In this document: positions 1 through 11,689 of the stretch, in pieces
Numbering within the stretch: position 1 is the stretch's first letter
Layout: each line of letters starts with the position of its first letter
NCBI GenBank assembly: GCA_003255065.1
Contig: QAOA01005271.1
Location: 2,395,717-2,459,716, forward strand
Length of the DNA stretch: 64,000 bases
Reading direction: 5' to 3'
Origin: Cercis canadensis
Taxonomy: Eukaryota; Streptophyta; Magnoliopsida; Fabales; Fabaceae
Translations under genes and position numbers: made by a program
The notes under the pieces: model-generated
The model's database searches: none
What the model was told of the DNA's origin: nothing
The model's input: only the letters and a program-made list of their open reading frames with translations

Positions 1-584
1 AAAATTAGTACCTAAAAAATATTATATATATTGACTATGCCATTTTATTGGAAAAAAAAATGGTAAATAAATTCTCATTCTATGACTGCATAAGCATTCA
101 TTTGGGTGCTTGCATATCAAAAAGCAATTACCTGAAGAGGTAGAGAGGGACAAGTGGGAGGAATACCGAAATTTTCAATAAAATAAGATTAGTGTTGGCT
201 GTTGGAGGCATTGGATGGATAAATATAGTTTTAGGCTTTTAGCTTACAACTTTGTGGTCTCCAAGATTTGTGCTTCTTGTGTATACCAAAAGTGAGATTA
301 GGATTTCCATTTAACTGCATGCTTTCCCTGTTCTCGGCGCATGCACGAAACGCTTGTCGTCAATAAATCTGAAAAATGGGCCGAAGAAAAGTACAGTAGT
401 AAAATGTTGTTTATCCATCAAAGGGTCAGCCCAAATCATCTTTATTATGTTAAAGGGCCTGGGCCTACTCGCTGAGCTGAAATATGTTTGGGCTACTAAC
501 ATGCTTAGTGGGCCTTTTCCCAACCCCCAGTCCATAATATATCACATAGTGTTACCGCCAAATAGAAGGGGTGAGTAATTTTTG

Positions 585-648
585 TGATAGGGTTAAACTA
601 TGATATTTACTTTGTAACTTTAGATGATAGGGTTAAACTATGATATTT
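585..648. repeat. 24-bp direct repeat, two copies
   Basis: The 24 bases at 585-608 recur exactly at 625-648, with 16 bases between them. This is a simple local duplication with no sign of transposon ends. Confidence 0.85.
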
Positions 649-770
649 GGTATATTAGTAAAAGATTATATGCTAAAATCTAAGATTATACCACATTTCT
701 TTTTGTGTAAGATTACACTTAATATAATTCCATACAACTAGAACTCATCCCTTTATTTGCACTCTATGGT

Positions 771-842
771 GGCTTTGGAGAGATGGCAACTTAGAATGTA
801 TAGAGGGGCTTTGGAGAGATGGCAACTTAGAATGTATAGAGG
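771..842. repeat. 36-bp perfect tandem duplication
   Basis: Bases 771-806 are repeated without a mismatch at 807-842, directly abutting. Perfect identity suggests a recent local duplication or an assembly effect. Confidence 0.9.
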
Positions 843-1514
843 GTCGCCGCTAGTCTTCTTTATATGTTCCTCTTCAAATTCAAAGCATGACACAAGATTG
901 CACTAGGGTGTATGGGGGTGACATGGATAGTAAAAGAAGTCCTCACTAGGGTGTGTTATTTTGGTAAAAAGACCGAGAACGGAAGGAGAAGTTTGAAGTA
1001 GAAATGAGTTGGCCACGTGTTGCAATCTGGTCTACAATTTCTCATTTTTAAATAAGCTAACTTAGCATGAGGTTAATTTGGTCTCCTTTTTTTATTCTCT
1101 AGAAATAATGACAAGATTCGTCTTTCGTCTCCTTTAATAGGCTATAATTTTTTCTTCTTATTCTCTTTATGTACCAAAAATAAAACTCATCTTTTTATAA
1201 AAATTATAAAATTTCACATTCTAGCATAAGAGGTGTTCAACTTTATAAATTTAAGACAAGCCTCAACTAAATACATACCTAAATAGTATTGATGTTGTTT
1301 TTGAAACTCATGAGTTCTGTTTTTATCCCTCCTACTACATAACTTGATCAAAATTACGGTATAAGATTAAGGGTAATAAGGTACTTCCAATCAAAACCCA
1401 AGGGATTTTACACAATCCGCAATTCAGATACTCGCAAGCGGGAGTTGCTTACTCATAGTGCCCTTATAGGGCCAAAAATGACCATAAAATCAAACACCAG
1501 CTCACACCTCCACC

Positions 1515-2150
1515 ATGAGCGACCGCGACAGAGCTCGCGACCGGGACCGCGAACGAGACCGGGACCGGAACCGCGACCGGGAACGGGACCGAGACAGAGA
1601 CAGGGAAAGAAGACGAGACAAGGAAGACCGCGACCGAGATCGAGCACGCAGCAAGAGATCCCGCTCCCGTACACCTGACCGCGCCCGCTCCCGCCACACG
1701 CGCTCCCGAACGGGTTCCCCTGACCGCCACCGCTCACACTCTCGTTCACGCTCCCCAGGTGAACGGTCCCACCGCCGGCGCCACCATCACCACCGGACAC
1801 CTTCGCCTGAGCCTCCTAGGAAGCGTCACCGTAGAGAGTCTACAGCGGGGGATGAAAGGGAGACTCAGAAGGCGGTCTCGGACTTTGTGGATGGGATTGC
1901 CAAGGAACAGCAGCAGAAGCAGAAAGACAATGGCGATGGCGAATTGGAGGGAGACGATGCGATGGACGAGGATGAGATTGAAATGATGAAGAAATTAGGG
2001 ATTCCAGTAGGATTTGACTCGACGAAGGGGAAGCCAGTGCCTGGTGCAGACGTGAGTGGCGTCAGAGCAGTGACCAAGCGGCAGCCTAGGCAGTACATGA
2101 ACCGACGGGGCGGGTTTAATCGCCCATTGCCCGCAGAGAGGAACCGGTAG
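1515..2150 (+). CDS. SNRNP27-like U4/U6.U5 tri-snRNP protein (RS-rich)
   Basis: A 211-residue single-exon protein. Residues 2-45 are almost pure Arg-Asp/Arg-Glu dipeptides, followed to about residue 105 by RS, SRSRSP and His-rich stretches typical of splicing factors. An acidic linker (about 130-157) leads to the conserved C-terminal SNRNP27 domain (about 155-211), recognised by [10 protein letters not shown], the GFDSTKGK stretch and the [14 protein letters not shown] ending. The family belongs to the U4/U6.U5 tri-snRNP and acts in spliceosome activation in the nucleus; that role is family knowledge. The ATG at 1515 sits in a good context and opens directly on the RD repeats. Antisense and off-frame ORFs over 1445-2098 come only from repetitive GC-rich codons. 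The coding part is GC-rich against an AT-rich background. A probable 3'UTR intron follows, noted separately. Confidence 0.93.
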   Translation: MSDRDRARDRDRERDRDRNRDRERDRDRDRERRRDKEDRDRDRARSKRSRSRTPDRARSRHTRSRTGSPDRHRSHSRSRSPGERSHRRRHHHHRTPSPEPPRKRHRRESTAGDERETQKAVSDFVDGIAKEQQQKQKDNGDGELEGDDAMDEDEIEMMKKLGIPVGFDSTKGKPVPGADVSGVRAVTKRQPRQYMNRRGGFNRPLPAERNR

Positions 2151-4480
2151 ATTAGTTCAGTGTTTTGAGGTGCGTAAGGTTTTTCAAATTGTCTTCAATT
2201 TTGCCTCCAGATACTTTCAAACATATAATACGATGGTGTTTAAGGTGGATTTCCGATTTCAAGTTTAGCTATTAGGATTTTATTTAGCTTTAAGGGATAA
2301 TTGGACTCCTCTCCGAGTATGTCTTAGCCAATCTCTGATTGTTGTGACTGAAGTAATGCTAAACAATGTTAAATCATTTATCTTAATGATGATGGCGCCC
2401 TCATTTAGTGATGTTTAGCCAATGTTATCTTCAATGGAGTGATATAGCAACCATCTGGATGGGTTCTTTCTAATATAGTTGCTAGGCTATGTAGTGGAAG
2501 TAAATTATTATGTGTTGACGATGAATCAGGGTTGTGAATGCTAGCAAACGTTATTTACGTTGACGAAGTATTTTTAGCCTTTTCATGTATTACACCATAC
2601 TATGGAAACCAGCTTTTTATTGTCTTAAAAAAATTGAGTTCATTTCTCAAAAGCTGCTTCCACTATTTCCCCCACTCACCTTGCAGCGCCTACTATTGAC
2701 AGTTCTCTGATGCACAACATATGTGAAATTTCTTTATCCTTTAAATTTTGATTCATAGTTTACTATGTGCTGACAATAGAATAGGGTGTATTTGTTCAAG
2801 CGCCCTGTTTGTATCTTTCTTGAAGATAAATGTCCTGTTGTCCTGATCTATATTGTTCATATGGTCTGTTCATATCTTTTGCTTTTGGATAAAAACCTTA
2901 CTCTAAAGAGTAAAGACCATAGACGATAAAGGAGTCAACTGTAAGAAGAAAAAAGCAGGGCTTAAAGGATAATTTGTTGTTTATGCTTACACAGTCAGAG
3001 AACTACAATCTAAAGTCGTGCATCCTTTAGCATTACATATTACATGTTTATTTTATTTTTTTCCTTCCTCTGATCTTTCCATTAGCCTGACTTTGTGAGG
3101 TTACTCTGGGATATCTCTTCTTTGCAAAAAATTTAGGACTCTTTTCTTGCCTTGTGATCTTTTCTTAGCAGAAGTTATTTTGTAGGGATTTTTTTTCTAT
3201 AAATATAGTAGAATTTTAAATTGTTTTTAATTGCGAGTGTTTGGATGGTAAAATGTCGGCTTTTGGGTTCTTTCAAGTCATGTCAAATTCACATGAGATC
3301 AGTTAGTTGTTGGTAGTTAAGGTGAATGATCTAGGTGAGTGGGAATGGGGCCATTCCTAGTGGACATCTATACAAAGGAAAGATTCCTACACGAGAGGTG
3401 AAGAATGACAAATTTATAACCTTATTGTTATAATTGTGTTAGAATTCACAGATGTGGTACTTAGAGAGCTCATTGTGCCTGGATTTTGTCCATGTTGTGG
3501 AAATTACGTTCTCGTGGTGGCATCATTTTCAGATCTTCTATGCTGCTTAGTTGGTCAGAAAGGAAGAAAACACTTTACGTTATGTAGGCAGGGAATATTC
3601 TTTCTTGGACATGCAATTTTGGAAGGTTTGATTAAAGAAATGAAGAGAAAGGTAGAGGATGTGAAGTGAATGTTCTATATGACCCTTTGCTGAAGTAATT
3701 CATCTTCAAGCAGTTAGACTCTAGTTGTACATAAGGTGTAACTGGGATAATGGCAATAATAACTTGTACTTTTGGCATATGGAACATTGTGCCTCTGGGC
3801 TTATTGCTAGAATGTATGTATTTTGTTACCGATCATATTTTCTATTAATCATAAAGATGCTATATTAGGTTTTCAAAGTGAAAGGCTGATTTAATCTTGG
3901 GAGAAAACTGGAGTGATAATTGGGGAAGGTCGAATGGGTGTGTTTTCTGCTATTGCAGTGCTGAGAAATCTCTCTTCAGAAGAAAAAACCCACTTTATGG
4001 GTGTGTGTTAACTGTTAATACTAGTGCATGTGCTGTTACATTCTTCATTTTGTATTAATTTTCATGGCTAAATTTTGAAATAAGTAGTGATCAAGTAACG
4101 CAAATTCTTCGGTGCTGATCTTTTCTTTATGGAACATATTATTTCTTGCATGTCTGGTAGCTATAACAGATAAGAAGTTCCTGGAGAATATTAGTATCCC
4201 TTTATTGCTGTGTTTTTACATAACTTAGTGGTCATTATTGTTCAACTTGCAGATGTAATCCCCTTTGGCTATGTTTCAATAACTTGGATGCCTCAAACCC
4301 TTGGTAGGACCCCGAAGAGAAAGCTTTAAGAATTTCTTCATTTGTGTGCTGCATCTGATAGCCCGTGCTACTTTGAGCTCAATCTCGTGTAATCGGTGTT
4401 ATACTTGTCAAGTGGCATTGAAAATTGCCGGATTATTCATGTAGTATCCGTGACTGATAGCATACCTTGTACCTTAAGAT
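2151..4480 (+). other. Possible 3'UTR with a 2.1-kb intron (SNRNP27-like gene)
   Basis: A good 5' splice site (GAG/GTGCGT) lies about 20 bases after the stop codon, near 2170. A pyrimidine-rich acceptor ending in TTGCAG lies near 4252. What follows to about 4450 is unique sequence with more balanced composition, as expected for a 3'UTR exon. No coding frame with a recognisable domain exists between. The transcript could equally end before the donor, in which case this is plain spacer. This is inference from splice signals only. Confidence 0.3.
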
Positions 4481-5609
4481 GCGCATGCTGTGACCATGTG
4501 GTGAGATGATTCTGACTTTATTATCATGATTTATGGATGTGGTAGTTTTTCAAAACTCTAACCTAAACCATCATAGCTTTGTAGGTACTGTGCTCAAAGA
4601 ACAAGTGCGCAAGTGTACTACTATCTTCCAGATTTGTGATTTCTTACTAGAATTTATACTACTAGATTTAGCATTCATATTCTTGTTCAAGAACCATCAC
4701 TATTCACGAATACTTACCAGACATGGGATCTCTTGTCTGTGCTTACTGCTGGCATTTGGAATCTAGCCATTCTCAGTCCTTATTGTTTTCTCCAATCACA
4801 GTCAGCATGCGTGCATGGATGTCTTGGTTGAAAAAATATTTTTAAGACTTTCTTTATATGGTTATTGTTCGACATAAAGTAATTGCATGTTGGTCTTTCC
4901 CCTTTCTTTGTTTCAATCATTTTATTTAATTTATTTCTCAAAGAAGCACGGGCTATCAGATTATTTATTAAAGATAATTTTAATTTATATATAATCCATG
5001 AGACAAGAAGAAAACAGAGAACGCAGTCTTGCTGAAGAGATATTAAAAATATGTAATGGATGTAGAATTTCGTGAGAATAAGAAAACGCTGCAAGTTACG
5101 TAGAACATGACTTGTCTAATTGTCTTATATAGTATGTTATATTTATTTTCTATAAATAATTTGAGATCATTATTATCTTTTTTTTTTTCTCTGAAGAATG
5201 AGATCGTCATTTCTTTGGGTGGTCGAAAGATGGATTTTTTAATCTATAGCCATTTCTGAAACAATCAGAGCAAGCTGCAACTCTTTTGAGCCTTTATAGA
5301 GAGCATTTTACACATTTACGAATAGCTTTTGAAAAAATCTCTCCTCCTCTTCAATAAAAAGAATATTCTTCCTCTCCAGTAGGTTGCGACTGTTTCTTTT
5401 TGGGGGTTTATATCCAATATGAAGGTTATGGCTTATTGCTCAAGAGAAAGTATAACTAGTTAAAGCGGCTGTTTTGTTAAGTTTATACGACATTTTAAAA
5501 TATTATAATCATACTGTTAGTAGTTCATGATAAATCCAATTTGAATGCCTCTGATGGACTAATAAGTAATAACCATGCTTAGACATGAGATTGGCACTGT
5601 TATCAACTT
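4481..5609. other. Spacer, nothing recognised
   Basis: AT-rich spacer. Short open frames on both strands (for example 4533-4766 and 4780-5094) have biased low-complexity composition and no known motif. No RNA gene or mobile-element end was seen. Confidence 0.5.
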
Positions 5610-7260
5610 AAAACTGCGACAATTTGACCTAGTTAAACAAAGTAATTACATAAAAATGATATTATTTAAAGTATTTACTTAAAAAAGACAATTTTAAATT
5701 GTTTAATATTTTTTTGATCAAAGAAGAACACATTTTACCTCTTTAAAGTGAGTTCAAACTGAACACACTTTATACATAACGCATGTCTATCTTTGACTGA
5801 AATATGATCTAAAAAATTATGAAGGGAACACGTTTTATACATAGTGTTCCAAAAGAATATGTTTTATATATAAAGCATGTTCCTTCTGCCTTTCACACTT
5901 TGCTATTTAAGTAAAAAGGAGCAGATCAATTATTTTTCTTTTCTTTCTTTCTCTTTTTCAAATGGGAGGAAATGACTTTTTTTACCTCTCAAAAATATTT
6001 GCATGCTCATATAGAATAAATATTACTTCCACTTCTGTCTCTCTCTCTTATAATTATACCTATCAGATACACATGTCTAAGAGTTCAACCGTCCCAAATA
6101 TATACCTGTACAATGTTATGACGAAGAAAGCAATCCAGGAAACCTAGGGAATCAACTAAAAAAATTGAGAACTCTCCTCCCTGACACCGTCCCCAGCCCC
6201 ACTCACTTTTTTTTTTTTTCCATGACCCCANAAACTAAAAAAAAAAATAGTAAAATAAAACCATACAATTCTTCCTATGTACCACAGAACCCAAAATAAA
6301 AATATAATCACATAAAACGTGGTCAACAAATAAAGAATGAGTGGTTTTCACGGATTAAAAAATGTGATTTTTTTTTAGATGACAATATTAATAAAAAAAT
6401 ATTTAATTTTAACTGTTAAAAAATAATTAGCTTAATTGGTCAAGATTAATATTTTTATATCTTAGTTGTTATAATATTGTTTTGTTATAGCGATATTACA
6501 TTTTTTTTTTGTTTAAGTTAGTTGACCAAATGATCAAATGTGCTATTTTACAGTTAAAGAGAATTGAATCTAAGAAAAAAAGGTAGAAATTTTTTTATTC
6601 TGAATTAGTTGATCAAATAATTAAAACTGCCATTTTATCATTCAAAAAAATTAAACTTAAAAAAAAGAGATAAAGAATAGCCTTAAGACTAGAGTCAACT
6701 CTATTTAGCCAAGGACTTTACTCTATCACAAATCTTTATAGTACTTCAGAAACCTCTATAAAAAATAAATAAAAAAAATAAAACCCTACAATTCTTTGCT
6801 GTAGGCCAAAACCCTCCATTTGATAAAGCAACAGAGCTTTCGTTATCTATTTAAATATGCTAAAGCTTTTGTGTCTCTTAACTTTTTGTTTTTGGCTATA
6901 CATATGTTTGTGAAACATTAGGTGGGGTCTCATAGCTGGGCGCATTCCAGGTCGGAAAGCTGAAGAGGTGGAAAGGTATTGGATAATGAGACATGGAAAG
7001 TTGTTTGCTAGCAAAAGAGAAAGGGATGGGGAGAAAGAAATAGCAAAGCGTGTGCCATATTTTAGTTAAAGGCAGATACGTGTTATGTATAAAGCATATT
7101 CAATTTAAACCCGTTTTAGAAAGATAAAACGTATTTTTATTTTGATTAAAAAAATATTAAATAATTTAAAATTGTCCTTTCTAAATAAATATTTTAAATA
7201 ATATTCTTTTTATATAATTAGTTTGTCTAACTGTGCTATTCTGGTCAAATTGCATAAAAC
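5610..7260. mobile_element. Non-coding element with about 190-bp terminal inverted repeats
   Basis: The sequence from about 5610 to 5800 matches the reverse complement of about 7065-7260 with moderate divergence. The shared block includes a run around ATTATTTAAA, a GACAATTTTAAATT core, and a motif near TATACATAACAC on the inner side. The interior (5800-7065) codes for nothing recognisable and contains partly repeated segments at 6430-6680. This looks like a non-autonomous TIR element or two inverted copies of one MITE. I could not fix a target-site duplication, so the exact ends and superfamily are open. A single N lies inside at 6231. Confidence 0.5.
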
Positions 7261-7824
7261 TGCACTCAATTTGGACAGAAATTGAGTGAACAAACTTGAA
7301 CATCTTATGCGGACAGTCGAGCAACTATGTCATTCTGACCTGTCGTGGATCCTGAGGGTACTCCTGAAGATCCTCCAATGGAGTATCATTCTTAGTTTGT
7401 TGTCAACTTGTCACTGTCAGGACCACAACCTCATTTCACTTCCTAGGAAACAATGGGCTTGAATGATCTTTCCTAACCCACTAGCTCAAATGACTATGCT
7501 CCTTAATCAAACACACGTAAATGCCAGAAATATAAAATATATGCCCAATTGCGCATCTTAATGAAACCAAGGAATGCCAAAACCTATGGGCTGGTTTTGC
7601 CACAGGATTATCATTAGTTATTTGAAATCAAACCAAAAGCTTAATAGTTTTTTCCTCAAAACAAACGGCTGTAGCATTCCAAATCTTTTTTATTCGTAGT
7701 GTGATGAGTAGTAGTAAACAGCAAAGCTGCCAGTAAGTACTTAGAAAAAACAAAACAAAACAAAACAAAAAAAGGAATGAAAAGAACCAAGTTTGAGCTT
7801 CAATTGAAAGAGGAGCAAAATGCA
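7261..7824. other. Spacer and 3'UTR of the RbcS gene
   Basis: No coding region. The part next to 7825 should hold the 3'UTR and poly(A) signals of the minus-strand Rubisco gene. An A-rich run at 7745-7772 is the only notable structure. Confidence 0.5.
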
Positions 7825-8740
7825 TCAAGCGCCAGCAGTGGAGGCCGGTTTCTGAATGACAAAAGCCATGGACTGCATGTGGCGCTGGTTGTCAAATGCC
7901 AAGCAGCGTATATATGCATTTGGGTATGCCTTTTTGCACTCATGGACCTCGTTCAGGACTTGGGAGGAGTCGCTGCAACCAAACATGGGTAACTTCCAGA
8001 GTGTCCAATACCTCCCATCATAGTAGCCAGGCATCTGGCTATTCTCTCTACGAATACACCCCACCTTCAAAGGTCCAAATTCATATATATAATAATCACA
8101 ATACTGTAAATAAAGAAAGCATCAATTCCAAAATACATACAAAACCAGTTCTCCATCATGTTAAGAATCTACCTAGTCCATTAAAGCAAAGCTCAATAAT
8201 AATCAATATCAAAATTTTCTTGAATCAAGATAGTTATTGCATGATCATTAATAGTTTCCATGGATGCCAATATAAGCAATTCTAACATAGCTAATAATAG
8301 AACGATGAACACAAATCAACAATATCATCTGAACATAATTTAACCTTACATCATCAAATTCAAGGCAAGGAATCCATCCCTTCTTGAGCATGTAGTCAAT
8401 CTCCTTTGCAATGTTGTCATCTGAAAGTGGGGGGAGGAAGGAGAGTGTTTCGAACTTCTTGTTGTTCATGGGATTCCATGTCTGTTTAAACACACCAGAG
8501 AGTAAAACAAATCAGCAAAAAGAGGGGAAGAAAAAGGCTTACCATACATGACTATCTGATCAATTTTAGATCTTTCACTGGTTCACACTTTACCCGGATG
8601 CAGTGAATTTTAGAACCATTGGAGACAGTTTTCCGTTCCCATCCAATGGAACCCGTGCTCGGGCAAAGATTTGTTGAGTTGGATTTCAAGCCAACAAAGC
8701 CAGCCCCAGCAACCTGAAATGCAAAAGTTCCGGCAGACAT
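7825..8740 (-). CDS. Rubisco small subunit precursor, RbcS-T-like, three exons
   Basis: Exons on the minus strand are 8740-8594, 8481-8350 and 8064-7825, all phase 0, giving 172 residues. Introns fall at the usual RbcS places: just after the transit-peptide junction and in the middle of the mature protein. Residues 1-48 form a short plastid transit peptide with the family motif FVGLKS and the pre-cleavage SNGSKIHC. The mature part begins [19 protein letters not shown] and contains the signature [19 protein letters not shown]. The product would assemble with the large subunit in the plastid stroma. NKKFETL with a PPLSDD segment, [15 protein letters not shown] and [10 protein letters not shown] match my memory of the divergent RbcS-T (trichome/non-mesophyll) lineage rather than the photosynthetic type with VWPP. 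The RbcS identity is certain; the T-lineage assignment is inference. No truncation or frameshift was seen. Confidence 0.93.
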
Positions 8741-8809
8741 ATCTCAAGTGTTGAAAGAGAGGTTGATTAAGAGAGAGATAGGTGCTGTGGAAGTACGGAC
8801 TTAAAAATG

Positions 8810-8817
8810 TAATATAG
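8810..8817 (-). promoter_or_regulatory. Candidate TATA box of the RbcS-type gene
   Basis: On the minus strand this reads CTATATTA, 70 bases upstream of the ATG at 8740, which would place transcription start near 8780. In the 500 bases upstream I see no perfect G-box (CACGTG) and no GATAAG I-box, the pair typical of light-driven photosynthetic RbcS promoters. That absence fits a non-photosynthetic paralog but was checked only by eye. Confidence 0.45.
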
Positions 8818-9373
8818 AAAGAGGTCGAATTTGTAGAACTAAAAGACAAAAAGAGTCGGCTCGGTGCTTGTAGAATGATGTATGATATGTTAGAGAGGTA
8901 AGTAAGCAGTCTACGAAGTCGGTGGGCACAAGGTGGAGAGTTAAATTAGGCTCTAAAACTTTGATTTCATCAACATCACCCTGCCTTTTCACAATTCTGA
9001 TTAGCAGCACTAAGGTTTCGAGGGAAGGTAGGGCCCCCGTGTCATTGAGGAGTAAAGACATTACCATAACCGTTTGAATAAAATAATCAAATGATTCCTT
9101 TTCAGTCCCTTTTCTTTTGGCTTTTCTGGTGCACAAAAACCAAGTTTGGCTTGACATAATGAATGACATTTTTCACAGGCCAAATAATGAATGATTTTTT
9201 CGGTTTTCAAAAGACAAAACAAATAACTGAATGCACAAATAAGTGAGACGAATTACCGGGGCAAAATGGAGAGCATGTGAACTCTAAGGATAAACCAATA
9301 GGAAATAAACTGTTCTGGGGTTTACCCTGGACATGTCTCAGCATGCATATGGAATACAAGTCTGAAGTTATGC
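8818..9373. other. Spacer between the RbcS promoter and the PPR 3' end
   Basis: Contains the RbcS upstream region and the 3' flank of the PPR gene, both transcribed leftward. Open frames at 8801-9169 have no recognisable domain. Confidence 0.5.
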
Positions 9374-10960
9374 TTATATAAAGTCATCCTTTGCCACCGG
9401 AAAATCCTCAAGTTCCTTTCCCAGTTGACACAAAACGTTATAGATGTCTCTTGAATAAGAATGAGACTTATCATCAACAACAAATTTGTGGATGATCTGA
9501 TTAATCTCTATGAAACTCCAAGCAGAAATAGCTGGGACTGCTCTATCTTTCATCATTTTCCTTATCTTGGAAGCGCTCTCCCACCAACCCCTACTGGAAT
9601 ACATGTTTGCTAGAAGGACGTATCTTCCACTATGTTGAGGCTCTAATTCAATCAACAATTTCCCCACCCTCTGTCCCAACTCAACATGACCATGCATCAA
9701 ACACCCATTGAGCAAAGAACCCCATATAGCTCCATCTGGTTCCATTGGCATACTCCTTATCAATACTTCAGCCTCTTTGATTTGTCCTGCTCGTGCCAAA
9801 ATATCAACCATGCATCCATAATGCTCAATGGATGGTGAGATGCCATAAACTTTACTCATGCGTCCAAATAACCTCCATGCTTCATTCAACAGATACTTAT
9901 GATTGCAAGCAGTAAGAACTCCAACAATAGTCACTGCATTTGGTCCGGGGCCAACCTTTTCCATATGTGCAAATAGATCAAGCGCCAGTTGATTCTTTCC
10001 ATTAATAGCCAAACCCAATATCATAGCACTCCAAGCAGTAACGTCTTTATGTGGCATTCTACTAAATATTTCCTCTGCGGCTTGTACAGTTCCGCATTTT
10101 GCATAAAAATCAATCAACGCAGTACTTATCTCTAGTTCATATTCAAAACCATTTTCATCAATGAAGGAGTGAATCCATTTCCCTTCTTCAAATGCACCTA
10201 CCGCAGCACAGGCATTTAGAACACTCACTAAAAGATACCTGTTCGGCTTCACATGTATACAACTCTTCAACTCGCGGAAGAGGTCAATTCCCTCATTGAA
10301 ACAACCATTCCTGACATACCCAGATACCATTGCGCTGTAGGAAACATCATTTCTTTCAGGGATTGCATCAAATAAAGCCCGTGCTTCGTTGACCAACCCA
10401 TTGCTGCAATACCCACTAATAAGGCTGGTCCAAGAAACCACATTCGTATTGGGACTTTCATCAAACACACGACGTGCAACTTCTATTGCTCCATGCCTTG
10501 AATATAAACTTATTACAGAGCTAATAACATAAACATCTGATAAATTCCCGAGCCTCACTATCAGGGTGTGAACCTGCTCAAGCAGAGACAGAGAAACACA
10601 AGCTTTGACCACTACAGTAAGAGTACGAGAATTTGGACGGATACCTATCCTGCGCATGTTGTTGAAAATGGAGAGAGACCTTTGGAACTCTGAATGTCTC
10701 GAGAAACCCATTATCATGGAATTACAATCAAAGATATTCGGCGTAGAAATATGATTGAAAAGCGTCTCCGCGTAGCACAAATTACCATGTTCAGATTGAG
10801 CACAAAAGGCTAAGATTCTGCTAGAGACGAAAGCAAAACTAGCAAGACCATGGGTAATTGCATGAGCGTGGATTTGCTTCAGCTCTTTCATGCTTAAGCA
10901 TCCTTGCAGCAGACGTAGAAATGGACTATATGGGATTGAACTGAAGGAAATTCTGCTCAT
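9374..10960 (-). CDS. Pentatricopeptide repeat protein, PLS class, E subgroup
   Basis: An intronless 528-residue protein, as usual for plant PPR genes. About residues 15-410 are PPR units; clear ones include VVSWTSLISGYCSNGLVNEA (175-194), DVSYSAMVSGYVRNGCFNEG (205-224) and DVTAWSAMILGLAINGKNQL (306-325). The long and short units alternate as in the PLS class. The E1 region spans about 411-474 (from AIWGSLLNGC) and the E2/E+ region about 475-505 (WSFIEINQIIHKF). The protein then ends with no DYW deaminase domain. Family knowledge: such E-class proteins bind organellar RNA and recruit a DYW partner for C-to-U editing. The N-terminus (MSRISFSS, Ser-rich, no acidic residues at first) fits mitochondrial or plastid import. 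The ATG at 10960 is the first in frame and gives a full-length N-terminus. The target RNA cannot be deduced here. Confidence 0.92.
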   Translation of the reverse strand: MSRISFSSIPYSPFLRLLQGCLSMKELKQIHAHAITHGLASFAFVSSRILAFCAQSEHGNLCYAETLFNHISTPNIFDCNSMIMGFSRHSEFQRSLSIFNNMRRIGIRPNSRTLTVVVKACVSLSLLEQVHTLIVRLGNLSDVYVISSVISLYSRHGAIEVARRVFDESPNTNVVSWTSLISGYCSNGLVNEARALFDAIPERNDVSYSAMVSGYVRNGCFNEGIDLFRELKSCIHVKPNRYLLVSVLNACAAVGAFEEGKWIHSFIDENGFEYELEISTALIDFYAKCGTVQAAEEIFSRMPHKDVTAWSAMILGLAINGKNQLALDLFAHMEKVGPGPNAVTIVGVLTACNHKYLLNEAWRLFGRMSKVYGISPSIEHYGCMVDILARAGQIKEAEVLIRSMPMEPDGAIWGSLLNGCLMHGHVELGQRVGKLLIELEPQHSGRYVLLANMYSSRGWWESASKIRKMMKDRAVPAISAWSFIEINQIIHKFVVDDKSHSYSRDIYNVLCQLGKELEDFPVAKDDFI

Positions 10961-11689
10961 GAGAGCACTTGGGAACTCCCAAAGTCCAGAGAATCTAAAC
11001 GCCTACAAAATATAAATATAAATAATAGAACCCTATGTTAAAACACTCATCTCATGTTCATGTTCCTGTTTATTAGTTTATATATGCAGCAAAGGTATAC
11101 TTGAAAAACAAAAGAACTAAAAACCAAAAACTTGAGTACGAATGTCTTGCTTTCTGAGCTCTGGTTAACTTGAACAACCCGTGTCACAAGGATAATAAAT
11201 ATCTGCGTTTTTCTCTTGTTCAGTGTTGTTCATAATGTTCTACTGGGGATTAGTTTGGTACGGGAGTCATGAGGGTAAATTTTAGGGTTTAGTTTTGTTA
11301 GGTTTCACCCTGTGCAGAGATTTACAACACTTGGTATCCAAACATCATTTCTCAATATGTTTTATGCATTTTATGGGACGAAAGCTGAACGTGAAAACGA
11401 CACTATTCTCACGTTTGACTAAACCAAGGAGGAATTTGTTCGGCACAAATCCTCCGATGTTATTTATGTACCAAAGAGCTCAATATTTCATATAATTGGA
11501 ATGATATAAATTTGAAACAGTAACTGTATTACAAAAGAAGTGAATCTACAATCTTACATCATCATATGAATGACAATGCTGAAATAAATATAATCAACTG
11601 TCTAAATGAAGAATATTAGAGATCTAAAGAATTACTGCATTCATGAAACCCTGGAATGGGTTCAAAGTAGCTGGACCTACGAAACCTGG
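10961..11689. other. Spacer between the VIN3-like 3' end and the PPR start
   Basis: Holds the 3'UTR of the VIN3-like gene (right part) and the promoter of the PPR gene (left part). The open frame at 11295-11495 has no known motif. Confidence 0.5.

Larger units (their letters stand above)
1..1514. other. Spacer upstream of SNRNP27-like gene
   Basis: No credible coding region. The stretch is AT-rich and holds two short direct duplications, annotated separately. The last 100 bases before the ATG at 1515 are the presumed promoter and 5' leader, but I see no clear TATA box there. Short open frames near 311-578 lie on both strands over the same bases and have no recognisable domain. Confidence 0.6.

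Noticed and set aside
1453-2098. Long open frames antisense and off-frame to the SNRNP27-like gene
   Set aside because: They arise from the repeated Arg/Asp/Ser codons and show no independent domain.
5962-6147. 61-residue frame inside the inverted-repeat element
   Set aside because: Low-complexity, no similarity to a transposase or other known protein.
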